A DNA stretch of 64,000 bases from Euonymus europaeus (lineage: Eukaryota > Streptophyta > Magnoliopsida > Celastrales > Celastraceae), in assembly GCA_963580455.1 (NCBI GenBank), contig OY756960.1, forward strand, positions 20,705,238 to 20,769,237, in the 5' to 3' direction. Below, one piece after another: positions 1 to 13,221 of the stretch (its first letter is position 1; the number at the start of each line of letters is the position of its first letter). Both the position numbers and the translations under genes were made by a program. The notes beneath the pieces were generated by a model that saw only the letters and a list, made by a program, of their open reading frames with translations, ran no database searches and was not told where the DNA came from.

Positions 1-3000
1 TCTGCTGAGCAATTTGACTGAAGAACAGAATCACTGATAATGCTCCAGGCAGCATAATCTTCCAAATTCTGATTGCCGCAGTACAAAAACTTTGTATTGC
101 ACTTTACATCATCAGTACAAGCACCACGCCAACATGTATCATTTCGTTCTATGGCCAACAAATACCAAAATGCCCCAACTACCTGAAATACAATCACATT
201 ATCAACTTCTACCAAACATTCATTTAAGGGCCCAAGAAAATGAGGGTAAACCAATATTTAAGTACTAAAATTATCGGTAATACCTCGTGTATATACAATA
301 ACTACAAGAAGAAATACAAAATTTCTACATGAAATCAACATCCTGGGACTTATAAGAAACAAGACGCTTTTTCATGTGAAGGATACTGATTCATGCTACA
401 AATAGTACAACAAACAATAGTGGGAGCCCATAATAATATAATAGATAAAGATACTCTATACCCCAAAAGTAAATGTGAATATTTGTCAATAAATTTGACG
501 TATTAAACCAGTCCCCGGTACATGAACATGCATTACAATTTACGGCTCAGAGATTGAGTGCACAAACCGAAAACCTGATATAACCAAAAAGGTAAGACTA
601 AACATCATCCATTGTTTGGAACAAAAACAAAACAAAAAATCATGAAAATTATAAAAACTGCCCAAAAATGGGCACTTACATGACTAGCAAGCATGTACAA
701 CAGCAAATAATACGCAGCACCTGCCCAAGCAGTTTCAGCAAAGACACCTGCCGTTCTTTTTAGTTCTGAAGTAAGGGGTAACATTCGAAGCAATCTAGGC
801 AGGTACTGAAGCAAGACAATAAAAAATAAAGCCTGTTTTGTAGCCAATACATTTGAACCGCTTGAGCTCTGAATAAATCTCCAAACCACAATCTGCATAT
901 ATGAGAAGATACATAGGCATTAATACAGGACCTCCTATATAATCAAATATGATATCACAATGCACAAACCCCAAAACTACAAAAATCTTGTTGATAATTT
1001 CTTTTCTCCTCATAAAGTCATTGGGATATGTTCTTATTTGTTTGAGGGAGGGAGAATATAAATTCGCACCTGTAAGAGCAAATGCAACAATGCATTTTCC
1101 CATTCTTTTAATTTTCACCTATATTACACAAAAAGTCAAGCCACATACTTATCCAAATAACCAAAACACGTCTCTTAATACAACCACATCAACAAAATAC
1201 AAATTCCTATACATTTTCCCCTCTCAATATTTAAAAAGCATCTATTCTTCCATTCCTTCTCCAACAAAATTACATCAAAAATCAATACTGGGTCCCACAT
1301 CTTTTATAAAAAATAAAACTACACACACATCAGCATTACCAAAACACATCTCCTAATACAGATACATCAACAAAAACACACATTCTCATACATTATTCAT
1401 TCTTCCCTAAAAACCTACCATTGCATTTGCCCTAAGAATTTGGCTACCACTAGGCTACAAGTTCCATATTGCATATTGCCCATAGTTAACAAATGTAAAC
1501 AACTACTATCTACAAAGCTTCCATAAGCAATACATCTAATAGACACTGGACATGGGATCAACACAAGCCACATGTACACCCTTGTGACAGCTTCAACAGT
1601 GGAGTGAACCGATGAATATGGCCTTAACCCTAAGAGCAGAAAGGCTGTTTCAGAGATTTCAACCTATGACTGCAAAGTTAAAATGAACCAACGGCCTACA
1701 GGGTCGCCCTTAAGAGTTATATTCATAGGTACATATTAAACTTTCTCAAATGGACAGCTCATTAACATTGGAATACAACATAAAGGGGAAACGGCATAGT
1801 GTTGCTACATACCCCAACTAGATTACACTTCAACCTGGACAGCAATGAAGGGTTAGGAAACTGGTAAAAAAAAATTTACAATGTAGAACTATTAACTCCA
1901 AAAAAAAAGACCATTAGATTAAGAGGCAATTAATTGGCATTGAGATATTATTTATCATGCAAGCCCAATCCTAACAAAGCAGGCTACTTAATCTGGATTT
2001 GTAGTTATGTTTGCCCCACTGTACTGAAATAATTGGCTGGGCAAACAGAAAAAGAGATAAGAATGCAGCCCTTGAGTAATCAAATGAATACAAGATAAAC
2101 GACTTTTAACCTGTGGAAGGGGAAGCACAGCAAGAAAATCAACAATGAAATACCGACGTAGGTATCGCCGGGCTATCTGCGCAGGATCTATCACAAGTTC
2201 ACCTCTTCCAAAAACCCGTGATGATGGGGCAATATAAGCTGTTCGGAACATGAGAGCCATGTGAAATAGATAAAAAACATCAATGATAGTCCGCAATGTT
2301 GTCGCTGTAATCGCTAGCTTTCGATCTATACCAAGACACTTGGATGAGTCATTAATAACTGGAAGATAAAAAAATAAGGGGTCCACAGATACTGCCAGAA
2401 TACAAGATATGACAAATAGTTTATTGCACAATAAAAGGAACTTGTCTTGAGGATCAAATATTTTCCTCTCCGAAACTTTCAGATCTTCTGGGAAAACTGC
2501 CCGAGAAACCCCAAATCTAAGCGACCGACCAATCGATTTAAGTCCTTCGGAGCCTTTCCTAATTCCTTTCTTAAAAGACCTAGGTGTTTTATCGCTTGAA
2601 TGACCAGCATGACCCAATGCCTCAATATTGAATCCACAATTTTTCACGCCAGAAGGAGATGGTGATGATAACCTGGAGTCTAAGTCATCCAACCTATATG
2701 ACATAGAAACAACACCAAAACAAACAAAATTAAATATATCCACACTACAACCCGGAAATGATGAAAAATAAAACAAGAAAAAATCATGTCCAACTTTACT
2801 ACATACATAAAAAAAGGTGACGAAATGTGATAGGGGCTATTGTCTGGTGCAATGAAAAGATTCTTTGGCATGATGACCAAGAGGTCACATGATAAGGGCC
2901 ATTGTCTTTGAGGGCTTAAGAACCGTTTCATTCAAAAATGCTGAATGCTTACATTTCAAAGTTTCCACTCTTAGACGCCACTTACGTGGGCGGGAAAAGG

Positions 3001-3944
3001 GGGGGAGAGTATGAAACTCAATTATGATCGAGAGTATGAAACTCAAAGGTTATAGTTCACATTATAGATCCTTCGCATGAACCAAAACTGTGTGGTTGCA
3101 TTTACAATATATCTTACTCTTTTCCCTTGCAAAGAAACTGAACATGTCTAGAGACAGGAGATAAATTGACCAAAAGACGAGGGGAAGAAAAACAATAAGC
3201 AGGAAGAAGGGCTGAGAACTACCCAAAGTAAATGTACAAATAAAATAAGCATGTTGACAAATTAAGTTACAACAATAAAGTTAAAGGTTCAAACTACCAG
3301 GAAAGGAAACGTTTTTACTAAGAAAGGCCACTAAATTAGTATTACTGTAGTTATATATATATGTATATATATATATACTTATCTCAAACACATCAATTAC
3401 CACGGAACTAATCCAATGAAATAGAGATAAATATGGCTAAATGCCTCATCTAGAACAGGTAATTATCACATTCAGATTGTTACAAATCCTTTCCTTGATG
3501 TAGAAACTTGTTAAAGCAATCATTTTTATAGGTCACCAGCTGACAAAAGAGCCATGTACTCCCTTGTCAAAATTTGGTCACTCACAAATAATCAGTTCTT
3601 TAATCTTCTACAGGTCTGTTGACCAAGTGCAGTAATATTGCTACAAGAGTGTGCAGCCATGCAGTGGAAGTGGGGTCAAGGAAAGGTAGATGTACATAAA
3701 GCATAGGAGGCTGCACATCAATATCAATAAATTAAACCTATGTTCAACCCAAATTTGAGAAATAGTTCATTGGTAATTTCCAAAAGGAAATAAGTTAAGC
3801 AAGACAAGTAGATGTTAGATACCTAGATAAGTAAACGTGTGCACTTCTGAAATACCCAACGATAAAAGAGTTGAAAAGTAAATACCTGACAAACTTCTCT
3901 CGTTGCCCATCTAAATATTGTGTTTTGTAACCACAATAAACCAT
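1..3944 (-). CDS. CNGC5-like: Cyclic nucleotide-gated ion channel, CNGC5/6/9 group (3' part outside window)
   Basis: Plasma-membrane, calcium-permeable cation channel of plant CNGC group II. Coding exons on the minus strand read 3944..3886, 2693..2111, 892..680 and 182..1, and the gene runs off the left edge. All junctions are GT-AG and keep frame. The start is the ATG giving MVYCGYKTQYLDG, the usual short N-terminus of this group. The protein then shows the motif VSRAVFPEDLKVSE and the S1-S3 segments (exon 2), S4 (QALFFIVLLQYLPRLLR) and S5 (WAGAAYYLLLYMLASH) in exon 3, and the start of the pore region with GACTDDVKCNT in exon 4. The rest of the pore, the cyclic-nucleotide-binding domain and the calmodulin/IQ region lie outside. 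Introns are 183-679, 893-2110 and 2694-3885; the second holds a MITE. No defect is seen in the visible part. Assignment to the 5/6/9 group is firm; the exact orthologue is inferred. Confidence 0.93.
1076..1432. mobile_element. Harbinger/Tourist-type MITE inside a CNGC intron
   Basis: A 357 bp non-coding element with terminal inverted repeats: left end GAGCAAATGCAACAATGCA, right end reading GGGCAAATGCAATGG on the other strand. It is flanked by TAA on both sides (1073-1075 and 1433-1435), the 3 bp target duplication typical of PIF/Harbinger elements. It lies within the intron between exons 2 and 3 of the channel gene, so the reading frame is untouched. The plus-strand ORF here is a chance reading of the MITE. 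Confidence 0.75.
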
Positions 3945-5421
3945 TATATTTAACAAATTAAGACCACCTATAGACAAATAAAAGACAATTCAGTACATTC
4001 GCATTAATGAAATCGGTAAAGACAATTTTAATTATTAAAGAACGCAAGCCAGACCAATCCTCCTAGCATAGAAAGAGCTTTCTATTAACTCTTCACTAAC
4101 GGTGTTGGTTCAGAATGTGACAATGCAAACAAGCCACTCACTTGTTTACAACGTGAGCACAACAAAATAAGAAGTCAGATCAAGAACTGCTAAATTTTCT
4201 TGAACTTCAACTCTAATCATGGTATTTCTTACTATCTTAGTGGCCGTTTTGAAATCATTTATGGGTTTTCAATCTAAGGACATTATGTGCATTATTTAGG
4301 AAGAACAGTCAATTAAAAGGTCCGAAACGTAAAGAATAATATATTCTAAAGGAAGAATATTGCATTCTAATGGTAGTGAAGTGTGAAAGTCTGATCTTTA
4401 TAAGGCCATAAGAAGTAAGAATTTTTGCCAAATCAATCATTGAACCAACAGAAACAAATTGGGATTGTGGTTGAAGAGTCGAGAAGAGAACAAAAAATAT
4501 TTAGACCAAGCAAGGAAGGATGAACAGCACATCAGAAAGAGGACTTCTCACGCTGGATAGATTGGTCTCAATTGTATTATTGCAACAGATGGCATGCAAG
4601 AACATTTACTGTAATTTCAAATTTTCTCCCTAATCTCTATCGTTGACTGCTGAAATTAAGCAAAAAAAAGTGTAGAAATCGACGAACGGCATTAAGTAAC
4701 AAAACAATCAACTATTCATAAATAACTAAAGATGGATTGATTTGATTGACAATAACATCCGATTAAATGTTCAAAAGTCCGACAAGAGAGCAACAAAAAT
4801 AGTAAGATATGAGTAAGTTACGACTTACAGTGAAATCTCTGCAGAGTAAGAAGAAAAGGCAACGACTTGATCACAAGTCCATCTAGGGTTCAGCGATGAT
4901 GGTAAAGAAAGAGTCGCAAATTAGCCACGATTCGCAGTAGCGCAAGAGAGAAGAAAGGAGGAGGAGGGAAAGGGAGAAAATCTGAGAAGAAACGCAGCAC
5001 TATGAGCCAAAGAAACTGCATAAAATGACTTAACCACCCTTGTCTTGTGTTTTTGGCTGCTCTGCTTTGCCAGCTGTTGTGTATATGTAGAGTGTAGACC
5101 GGGTCGGCCCCAACCGGCACGACTGGCCCGCATGCCGTCAGATTTTTAACGGTAAAGTGATAATACAGTTGAGAAAACAAAAGATTTTTGTCTAAGCGCT
5201 CGTCTCTTTCATTTTCAGAACCTAGACCGCCTCGAAACAATCAAAGAGATTAGACCCTAAAAACTGCTCCTGCTCCTGCTGTGTCCAACCCCAAACAGAA
5301 ATCCAAAACCTTAACGGCTAGTTTTATCTCTCTCTAAAATGTTTAAAAAGAGAACAAGTCGTTGAGGTTGGACATAGTATACCAGTCATCTCAATCTCTC
5401 TCTCTCTCTCAAAATCACCTC
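3945..5421. other. Divergent intergenic region between CNGC and ENODL genes
   Basis: About 1.5 kb between two start codons facing away from each other, holding the leaders and promoters of both genes. A possible 5' untranslated exon of the channel gene lies near 4832-4900 on the minus strand, because the sequence there ends in ACTGTAAGT, a good donor. The ENODL leader contains a CT repeat at about 5393-5410, just before its ATG. The ORFs at 4890-5240 have no recognisable product and are not called. Confidence 0.55.
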
Positions 5422-6063
5422 ATGGCTTCACACACAGCTTTATTACTATTACCTTCTCTGCTGGTCATATTTCTCTTCAATATTACTCTTACACAAGGCA
5501 GAGACATCTTGATTGGTGGCAGAAAGAATGGATGGAAAATCCCATCTTCACAGTCTGATTCTCTCAACAAATGGGCTGAAGCCTCACGTTTTCAAATTGG
5601 AGACTCACTTGGTACTAGTACTTTCATTGGTTTCTCTCGTGTCTACATATAAATCTATATCTGGATCTTTATAGTCTAACAATCTCCTTTCTTTTTTAAT
5701 GATGTAGTTTGGAACTATGACGAAAGCAAGGACTCTGTGCTTCAAGTTAGCAAGAAAGACTACGAAACCTGCAACTCATCAAGCCCAATTGCTGCATTCA
5801 AAGACGGAAAGACCAAAGTGAAATTGGATAGGTCTGGAGCTTACTATTTTATCAGTGGAGCAGAGGGTCACTGTGAAGAGGGCCAGAAGTTGAACATTGT
5901 TGTTTTATCAGCTAGGCCTGGAAGGTTCATTGGTATGTCTCCGGCGCCTTCTCCGATGGAATTTGAAGGCTCTGCTGTAGCTCCAACCAGCGATTCTGCT
6001 ACTTTGAGGAATGGTTTGGTTGTGATGGGCCTGTTGGCTTTAGCGATCATTCTTCTGTTCTAG
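5422..6063 (+). CDS. ENODL: Early nodulin-like protein (phytocyanin domain, predicted GPI anchor)
   Basis: Exons 5422..5611 and 5708..6063 join in frame to give 181 residues. A signal peptide (MASHTALLLLPSLLVIFLF) leads into a phytocyanin domain: RDILIGGRKNGWKIP near the start, then GDSLVWNYDE across the splice, YETCNSSSP and GHCEEGQKLNIVV. A short Pro/Ala/Ser stretch (MSPAPSPMEF) and a C-terminal hydrophobic tail (LVVMGLLALAIILLF) predict a GPI-anchored protein at the plasma membrane. The type-I copper site looks lost: the first ligand His is replaced in the DESKDS segment and the Met/Gln ligand position after GHCEEG is not Met. Loss of copper is usual in the ENODL subfamily, whose members are thought to be structural or signalling glycoproteins. 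An upstream in-frame ATG at 5362 is less likely because it would push the signal peptide inward. Confidence 0.92.
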
Positions 6064-6438
6064 ATGTTCTGAGTTCTGACAAGCGATTCATTTTCTGTAG
6101 TCTATTAAATTTTGTAACAAATTCATTCATTTCAAAATCTTTCCAGTAATGACTAAAAGGCAATAGCTTATGCCATGAATCAACCAAACCCAAATTCATT
6201 TTCTTGAAAGCCAAAAACAAAGTTTCAGCAGATGCCAATTTGCACAGGGGAAGGAAATAGCAGACAATCATGAACTCACAAACTAATTTTATTCAGGATT
6301 ATACACAGTCGCAAGGGACTGATATGCCTCCAATATCAACGCAAATAAAGAACAAACATAGAAATTTTGCAGGAATATCATGTCGGTGACAACAGAGAAC
6401 ATTCAAGGCAAAGGAGAAACTAGAAAATGCTCAGAAAC
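6064..6438. other. Short tail-to-tail gap (ENODL and SRP receptor 3' ends)
   Basis: 375 bases between two converging stop codons. It holds the 3' untranslated regions of both genes. I see no other gene; the minus-strand ORF at 6047-6271 has no family signature. Confidence 0.6.
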
Positions 6439-9400
6439 TCATTTCAGCAAGGTCTTCACAATGGACTTCACATTCAGCTTCTTCAGGTCGGTATATGACT
6501 GCCCACAACCAACAAACATGACTGGTGCTCCAGATACATAAACCATTGAGAGTGCAGCTCCAACCTACAGCCAAATGTTGATAAACAACATTAAAACACC
6601 CAGTAAATCTAAGCGCTGCAAAGTTTGTATTCACTTCTACTATCTGACCAAAAATGACCAACATACAAATCAAGAACTCTGGCAGATAATTTAAGTAATT
6701 AAACTAACAAAGTTAGTTTAAATTCAGTTGCCTACCTTATCATCAATTGTATCAAATTTAGTGAGCAAGATTCCATCAATCAATCTGGGATTTGGTGAAG
6801 GAGAAAGGTCAGCCAATTTCTGCAAGGGAAAGATAACAAACGGCTCATACGAGTCCTTAAAACAACTCAATAACATACATTGAGAAAGCACTGAATGATA
6901 GCACCATATATCAACGCAAACCTGATTGAACTTTGATAGTTGATCAACAGCATCATTTCCAACTAGTGCCTCACCAACAAACAAAACCAGATCGGGATTG
7001 TTCATGTAAATAAGTTTTGACAGTGCTCTCATCAAAGGTTCATTATCCTGGAGGACCCAGCATAGATGTCAAATAGCATTAACCTACTTGGCAAATATAG
7101 TATGCACTTCGCAAATATAGTATCCGATTGCACAATCCTCTAAAATAACAGGGATACCATCCAAAAAAAGTTGGACCAGATAACTCCTAGTTCATAAAAT
7201 TTTAACATTCATCCTGTTCTTCACCAATCAATTTAATATGTACTTATCTCCATTGCACATATTAGATCATGATTTCTCTACATGTTTGATTGTACGTCAA
7301 TAGCTATTGTTATGTTAAAAACAAAGTATTGCCTAATAATAAAATCGAGAATAACAGCAGAAACAAGACAACCAATACCAATAAGATATTCCTTGCACAA
7401 TACCTGCATTCGACCAGCAGTATCAACAAGAACTACATCAGATCCATTGTGGTGAGCCTCCTGAATTGCTTCCTTTGCAACAACAGCAGGATCTTTCTCA
7501 TAACCTTTCTCAAATATAGGGATCTGGCAACAAGTCAGTTACAACTTATAAGTTTCATACCATTGCAAATCGATGTTATTTATGCAAGAGGGAGAAAGAA
7601 TCAGTGAAGCCAATTTTTCTTGACTGCGTTTGAACGGCCAGCCTGTAGAACTTCGTCGTCTTTAGGATCGCATACATTCCTATATAAGGTCCTACTGTCC
7701 TACACTCAACAACTCTTATTTAATCCATATCTTTGGTCTTCTCAGGTCTACTCATCTTTTCTTTTTAGCATCTCCAAAATGAATTCCCTCAATCCTTCAC
7801 GCCACCTGACCACCGTACTACTATTTCTTCACTGCACATGCCCAAACCATCTTAAATAGTTTTCTAGCATCTTAACTTCGGTTTGCACTACACTGGCTTA
7901 GATCTAATAGTCACATTTCTCATCCTAAACATGTGGAACATGATCATCAAACTTTTGAGCAGAATTCTGAGCATTGAACGGGACATTACTGGAACAAGTA
8001 AAGAAGTGCTGATTGCAACAGAGTGTTGAGTGGAGTTAAATCTATTTCGTGTGATGTTGAAGGGGCATAGTTTCATAATGTCTTATTTTGGTTCAGGGGG
8101 TGGTGGGGAGGGATGATAAGGTATGGGAAAAGGTAATTGAGTTGTAGCAACAGTGATGTAATATTTGGCACTTTCTTGGTGCCTTTTAATATAAATTATT
8201 TCCATTAAAAAAAAAACTTAAAAGCTCCATTTTCTTTGGTATTTCTTTCACATGGACAAGAATCTATTACACAAGTTCCCAGATAAACTGAAAAATTGAG
8301 CTACGAAGTAATACCTGCAGTCTACGTGCATGGGTTCGCAGCTGCTCAACAGCACCTGATCTGAATGTATCACAAGCGGCCATCATGACATTGACCTCAT
8401 GCTGCAGAAGCCAGTATGCAACCTACAAATGACATTGAAAAATAGCCTATCTCATCCAAAATTATATCCAAAACAATTTAAAAAGGACCTACATCTCAAT
8501 AAAACGAACATAGGCTCACCTTGGCAAGATTGGTAGATTTTCCAACCCCATTGACACCAACAAAGACAACAACATATGGTTTCTTCTGTTCCCTGGCAGC
8601 ATGCACATCTCTCATGATGTCAATAGAACGTTTAGGGGTCAATATGCGGACAAGTGCTTCTTCCATTGCTTCCTGCAGGAAGAATCAAATTTATGTTGTT
8701 GCAAAATAAATAAAGTCATTCAAATAGAAGCGTATGTGAAGCTAAAATTCAAAACCCAACTGTGTATTCAATATCAAAGGATAAAAAACACAGAGCTGAC
8801 TAACCTTAGCTATTGAAGATATCCTCGTGAATGAAGCCAGCTTTTTACCTTCAAGACTAGCAGCAACTGATTCACAAAGCTTCTCAGCTATCTCCTCAGC
8901 CTGGAGATATCACATACAATGAAATCCCAAAAGAAGGTTTGAAAAGAGATTGGTAGCCACCAACAAATCTAAGAAAGGTACATCTGGTAGGGCATAAGAA
9001 ATAAAAATGAAAGCATACCACATTCTTGGTCATGAGCCTATCCTTGAGAGCTTTCAAAGCAGGCTCAAGGTCTGCCTTGTCCAAATTTGCTTTTCCAGCA
9101 ATACTGAGAATAGGAAGTGTACAAAGAGATGTTACCATCTAACGATTTTAAAAAATCTAATGCAATTTAACAGAGATGGTAAGCCATGCAACTTAAAATT
9201 GGTGGGAAATCCTTCGACGACAAGTAGCATAAAGCAGGAAAGAAGAAGAAAAAAAATCTTGCACTATCGAAAAATTCAATCATAAGCCAAACAATTTTGA
9301 AGAACCACCATGTATATGCCATTAAATCAATTAACACCTATGTCAAAGGAAGTGTGTTTGGTAACCAAGAGCATATTAAGTTCAATATTGAAGTCCACAG

Positions 9401-10925
9401 TTAAAAATCTAATACAGCGGCATTCTCTCTGCGCATCTATAATTAGAATTACAATTTTAACTCAATAAGTCTACAAAGCTGAAGCTTGAGCTGACCTCGT
9501 GGCACAAAGACCTTACAACTGCCAAGAGATTCCACACAACACAAATAAAAAGCCCTCAGGCTTTGTGGGCAAGAATTTCAATCACACTAGAAAATAATTG
9601 TGGCCCATGGCCATCTGAGAGGTGCAGACACAAGAGAGAAACTCATTTGGCCTACTATCACAGCTCAGATCCAGTAATAACTTAACTTCCAAAACTACAG
9701 TTAACAGCACTATGCATCTAAACGTTGGTGTCCTAATTCAAAAGAGGATGATAACATAATAACCAGGAAATAAATAAAAAGTAAAATTACCGTAGAATTA
9801 TTGGTTCAATTTTTGTTTCATGAACAAATATGCCTCGAGTAAATAAAACTTTTAAGGTCATGTAAAATCTTTGAGGATCACGAACAAACTTGAGCCATCC
9901 TTAAATTAATAAACAATAAGTAGACACAAAAACAAAACCAAGTACCTCTGAAACATCGATGAAAACCATCCTTTCTTCTTAGCCTCAGGCTTGCCATTCT
10001 TTCCCACATCAGCATCATCTTCTTCTTCAGCCTCACTATCACTGCTTAAAATCTCTTCTTTATCCATCATACTTTCACCATGTTCAACTCCTGCAAACTC
10101 TATCTTGTTCCCATTCTCTTCCGCTGGATCAGTAAAATCCAATTTCTTCTCTGGAGGCTTATTGTCCCAAACTCTATTCTTCTTTTCTATTTTTTTTTTT
10201 GGGTCCACTTTTGAAGGACCCTTATTGACAACAGTATCAGTTTTCTTACCACCTTTAGTTCTACGCTTAAGTTCACCTACATTGAAAGCTTCAACGTTGG
10301 AACGTGCATTTTCCTTACCATTTACAACAACACTAGTAGCTCGAGATTCTTCAACCTCGACATTGTTGCCATTGGAGTGTCCATTCTCCAACTTCCGGCC
10401 AAACCAATCAACACCATCCCCGCCATCCTTTTGCAGAGCACCTTCCCCTTTCTTCTTCTTATTTCCACCTTCAGAACCAGCCCTTGATTTTTGTCCTTGC
10501 TTCTTGCCACCATTTAAAGGCTTACTGGCCTGCTTCGATTTCCTTAACTCTTCAGCCCGGGCTTCTGCTTCCTTCTTAAGTTGCCTAAAGGTTTCATCAA
10601 AGTCGTTGTAGACAGTTCGTTTTGGATCATATATCTCCGAGAACTCACGCTTCACCATAGCAAGCAGATCATCCACGTACAATAACTGGAGAATCCGCTG
10701 ATACACAGCAACAAAAACAAGGCCAAGCTCGTTATGGAAAGTCCATTTAAGGGTATAAGCACCACCTTGGGTATCATAGTTGTACGATGATGCCCCAGAT
10801 CTTTCCTCCAAGAGACATGTCCTGATCAAAGCATCAATTGGTGATCCTCTAAGAGCATTCCCAAGCTGATTACAGGTCCAGAGGATCAATCCTCCCCTGG
10901 TAAAAATCAGCAACTCCTCTAACAT
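6439..10925 (-). CDS. SRPRA: Signal recognition particle receptor subunit alpha (FtsY/SRP54-type GTPase)
   Basis: ER-bound GTPase that receives the SRP-ribosome complex during co-translational targeting. Nine exons on the minus strand: 10925..9946, 9103..9019, 8900..8805, 8672..8520, 8422..8315, 7523..7404, 7047..6922, 6819..6736 and 6564..6439. They join in frame to 625 residues, the usual plant length. The N-terminal SRX domain ([20 protein letters not shown]) binds the beta subunit. A Lys/Glu/Gly-rich charged linker fills about 130-320. The NG domain follows, with G1 GVNGVGKST (about 426-434), [12 protein letters not shown] (about 456), DTAGRMQ (about 508), TKFD (576-579) and GCGQSY (about 603). 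All GTPase motifs are intact, so the gene should be functional. The long plus-strand ORF at 9991-10611 is only the antisense of the linker. Confidence 0.97.
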
Positions 10926-11898
10926 CTTCGATTGTCACCAATTATACTGCAATTGAATGCACCCAAAATAAGATTGTAATAAAGCCTGTAAATTTATCCA
11001 CCATAGACTTATTCATGATGCATAAAAGGAGAGGGTCACATCAAGACATCATCAAAATCCCATTTTTCGAAAAGAATAAAACGAATGAGAAGTTTCGTGC
11101 TTCGATCAGCATTCAAAGCACCAAAAAAAGAAAAATGTGACATTAAATCTGGCGATTCACCGCAATAAAATGCGCAATCGAAAAATCAATTTGAACCCGA
11201 AAATTCCACAGATCAAAAGTTCGTTAATTCAAACGCCAGACTTATAACAAGAATCAGATAATAAAATACGAGATTCTGCTAAGGCTCTCCGATTCAAATC
11301 GAAATTCATTGAAAAAGAAACGTACCCGTCTTTCTCTTTGAAAATCTGAGAAACTTCGTCTACAAAGAGAAGGGAAAAAAAAAACGAAAGAATGAATCAA
11401 ACTAGATGTGCGAAGGTTCCCCTTTGTTTATAACTTTACATCGGTGCATGGTCGGTCAGCGATATTGCGCACGCCACTTAAAGGGTTGTTTTGTAAATTA
11501 CTATTGAAAAAAAAAAAAAAACTCTTTCACAAAGATAAACCCTTAAATTTATTTAATTTTCATTTTAACTTTTTTTTTTGTTTCCTTAATTTTATTTGAT
11601 TTTTTGAATACAGGAAAATGAGGTAGTAAAAGACTTTCATTCGATATCTAAACTAGATATCATACATATAAATGTCATCTACGTGATTCTATTGCTTCCT
11701 TAATTTAGTGACATTTTATTGCATAATTTAATATTTACTTGAATTTAGATGGATATGCATCAATATGTGTCTATATGCATCAACTTGTGGTGAAGATGTC
11801 TATTATAAAATTTCTTGATACAAAGGCATATAGACATATATTTATAGAACAAAACATTTCCATTAATTTCTGCCAAAATAGGCACTAAAATTTACAAG
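10926..11898. other. SRP receptor leader and gap to YIF1
   Basis: The first part (to about 11400) holds the 5' untranslated region of the SRP receptor gene. A good donor (GGGTACGT on the minus strand, near 11322-11329) suggests a leader intron ending just before the ATG. The rest to 11898 is AT-rich DNA with poly-A/T runs (11506-11520, 11570-11580) and the 3' region of YIF1. No further gene is seen. Confidence 0.5.
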
Positions 11899-13221
11899 TT
11901 AAGCACCAACATTACCAAGCCAAAACAGCAATGGGATTTGAGCAAGAGCAACTAAAAGCAGCACATAATGTCGCTTGCTCGTTTGCTTCTCGGAACATCG
12001 AACCTCTGCGATTAGGATCCTCTTGATGATCTTCACAAAAAGCATTCCCATACAAAAGCATTCCCACAACGTGACTACATAAAATGAGTAAATCCACATA
12101 ATTCTAGCAATCAATGAAACAGAGAGCGCAACAAAAGTGTATCCTCCGTAGGCCACAACGTCTAGCAGCGCCACATCTCCGTCGCCTAAAATGTGCAGTG
12201 TGGCTTCAATCAGGACTACTTGGAAGATCCAGCAAAGTATTGCATTTACTAGTTGCACCCCTAAGGCTTCAGGACTAAACCTGCATAGTCATAGAGAATT
12301 GAAGCAAAGCTGGCTAATTGATGAAAGCATAGTTACATTACGCTTATATTTATAAACTGATTTTGTGAAACGTTAAAAAATTCAGCTCAAACATATCAAA
12401 GTGATATTGTCCGCTCAAGGTCAAAGACCCCCGCGAGTCTATTCTCTTGGACCGTCTTGGACACAAAACCCGATGCGAGATTTTTTATCAGTCTTTACAT
12501 AAAATTTATTCATTTACCTAGTAATTATACCCCCAGTAACAGCTGCATGCCTGCATAATATAAAGCTATCTACTTGATTAGTAATGTGAATTTCTTGGAA
12601 ATATGAGGTCTTACTTTCCATTGATGCCAAGAAAGAAGCCAGCGAGAACCAAGTAGGTGCCAAATGCCATTAGTGGAATGTACAAATCAGGAGCATTGAT
12701 GTCATACACTGGAGGCTTGTAAGATAACTCACCGTTGCAGCCAGCAACTGTTTCAGTTGCTCTCATCCAATGTCCCTGTGTGTAAATTAAGGAGAGCTCA
12801 CAAAGAAGAAAAAAATAGGACAGTAAGCAAGAAAAGATATATATAGTTCCTTTATCAAGAATTTTGCATACCCTGTGTAGGAAGGGAAATAGGATTACTT
12901 TCAATTTATTCTTCACATAGTCATCATTCACTTGGAAATAATAACTGGGGTTGGATAAATATCTGCTAATCTGAAACAGATATCACAAATCAATCATCAT
13001 TGTTCTTCAATCCAGTTATATATTGTATATACACAATTTCTTACGTTGGTTTGAACATAGGTTGAGCCTGATCCAAGTAGGGTTTCTCCATAAGCTCCTA
13101 ATTCACTTTTGATGAGATCAGACCCAACACCATAAACTGCATCACCGAAAGAGTTCGCTTGTTGATTTGGTTTTTGCATGCAGAACTGCATTTGGGTTCC
13201 CATGTTGTTGTACTGGTACAT
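11899..13221 (-). CDS. YIF1: YIF1-family Golgi/ER membrane trafficking protein
   Basis: Integral membrane protein of the Yip1/Yif1 family, acting with Yip1 and Rab GTPases in ER-to-Golgi vesicle traffic. Exons on the minus strand: 13221..13045, 12970..12872, 12775..12615 and 12280..11899. They give 272 residues, close to the plant family length. The cytosolic N-terminus has SFGDAVYGVGSDLIKSELG. The conserved core reads NPSYYFQVNDDYVKNKLKVI, LFPFLHRGHW, SYKPPVYDINAPDLYIPLMA, followed by about five hydrophobic segments and the family's C-terminal motif ALAQIPLLFWLGN. Every junction is GT-AG and keeps frame. The start ATG is the first in the exon and gives the expected tyrosine/asparagine-rich N-terminus. 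No defect is seen. Confidence 0.95.

Noticed and set aside
9991..10611. 206-residue plus-strand ORF, Ser/Pro/Phe-rich
   Set aside because: It is the antisense of the Lys/Glu/Gly-rich linker of the SRP receptor alpha exon, which is clearly coding on the minus strand.
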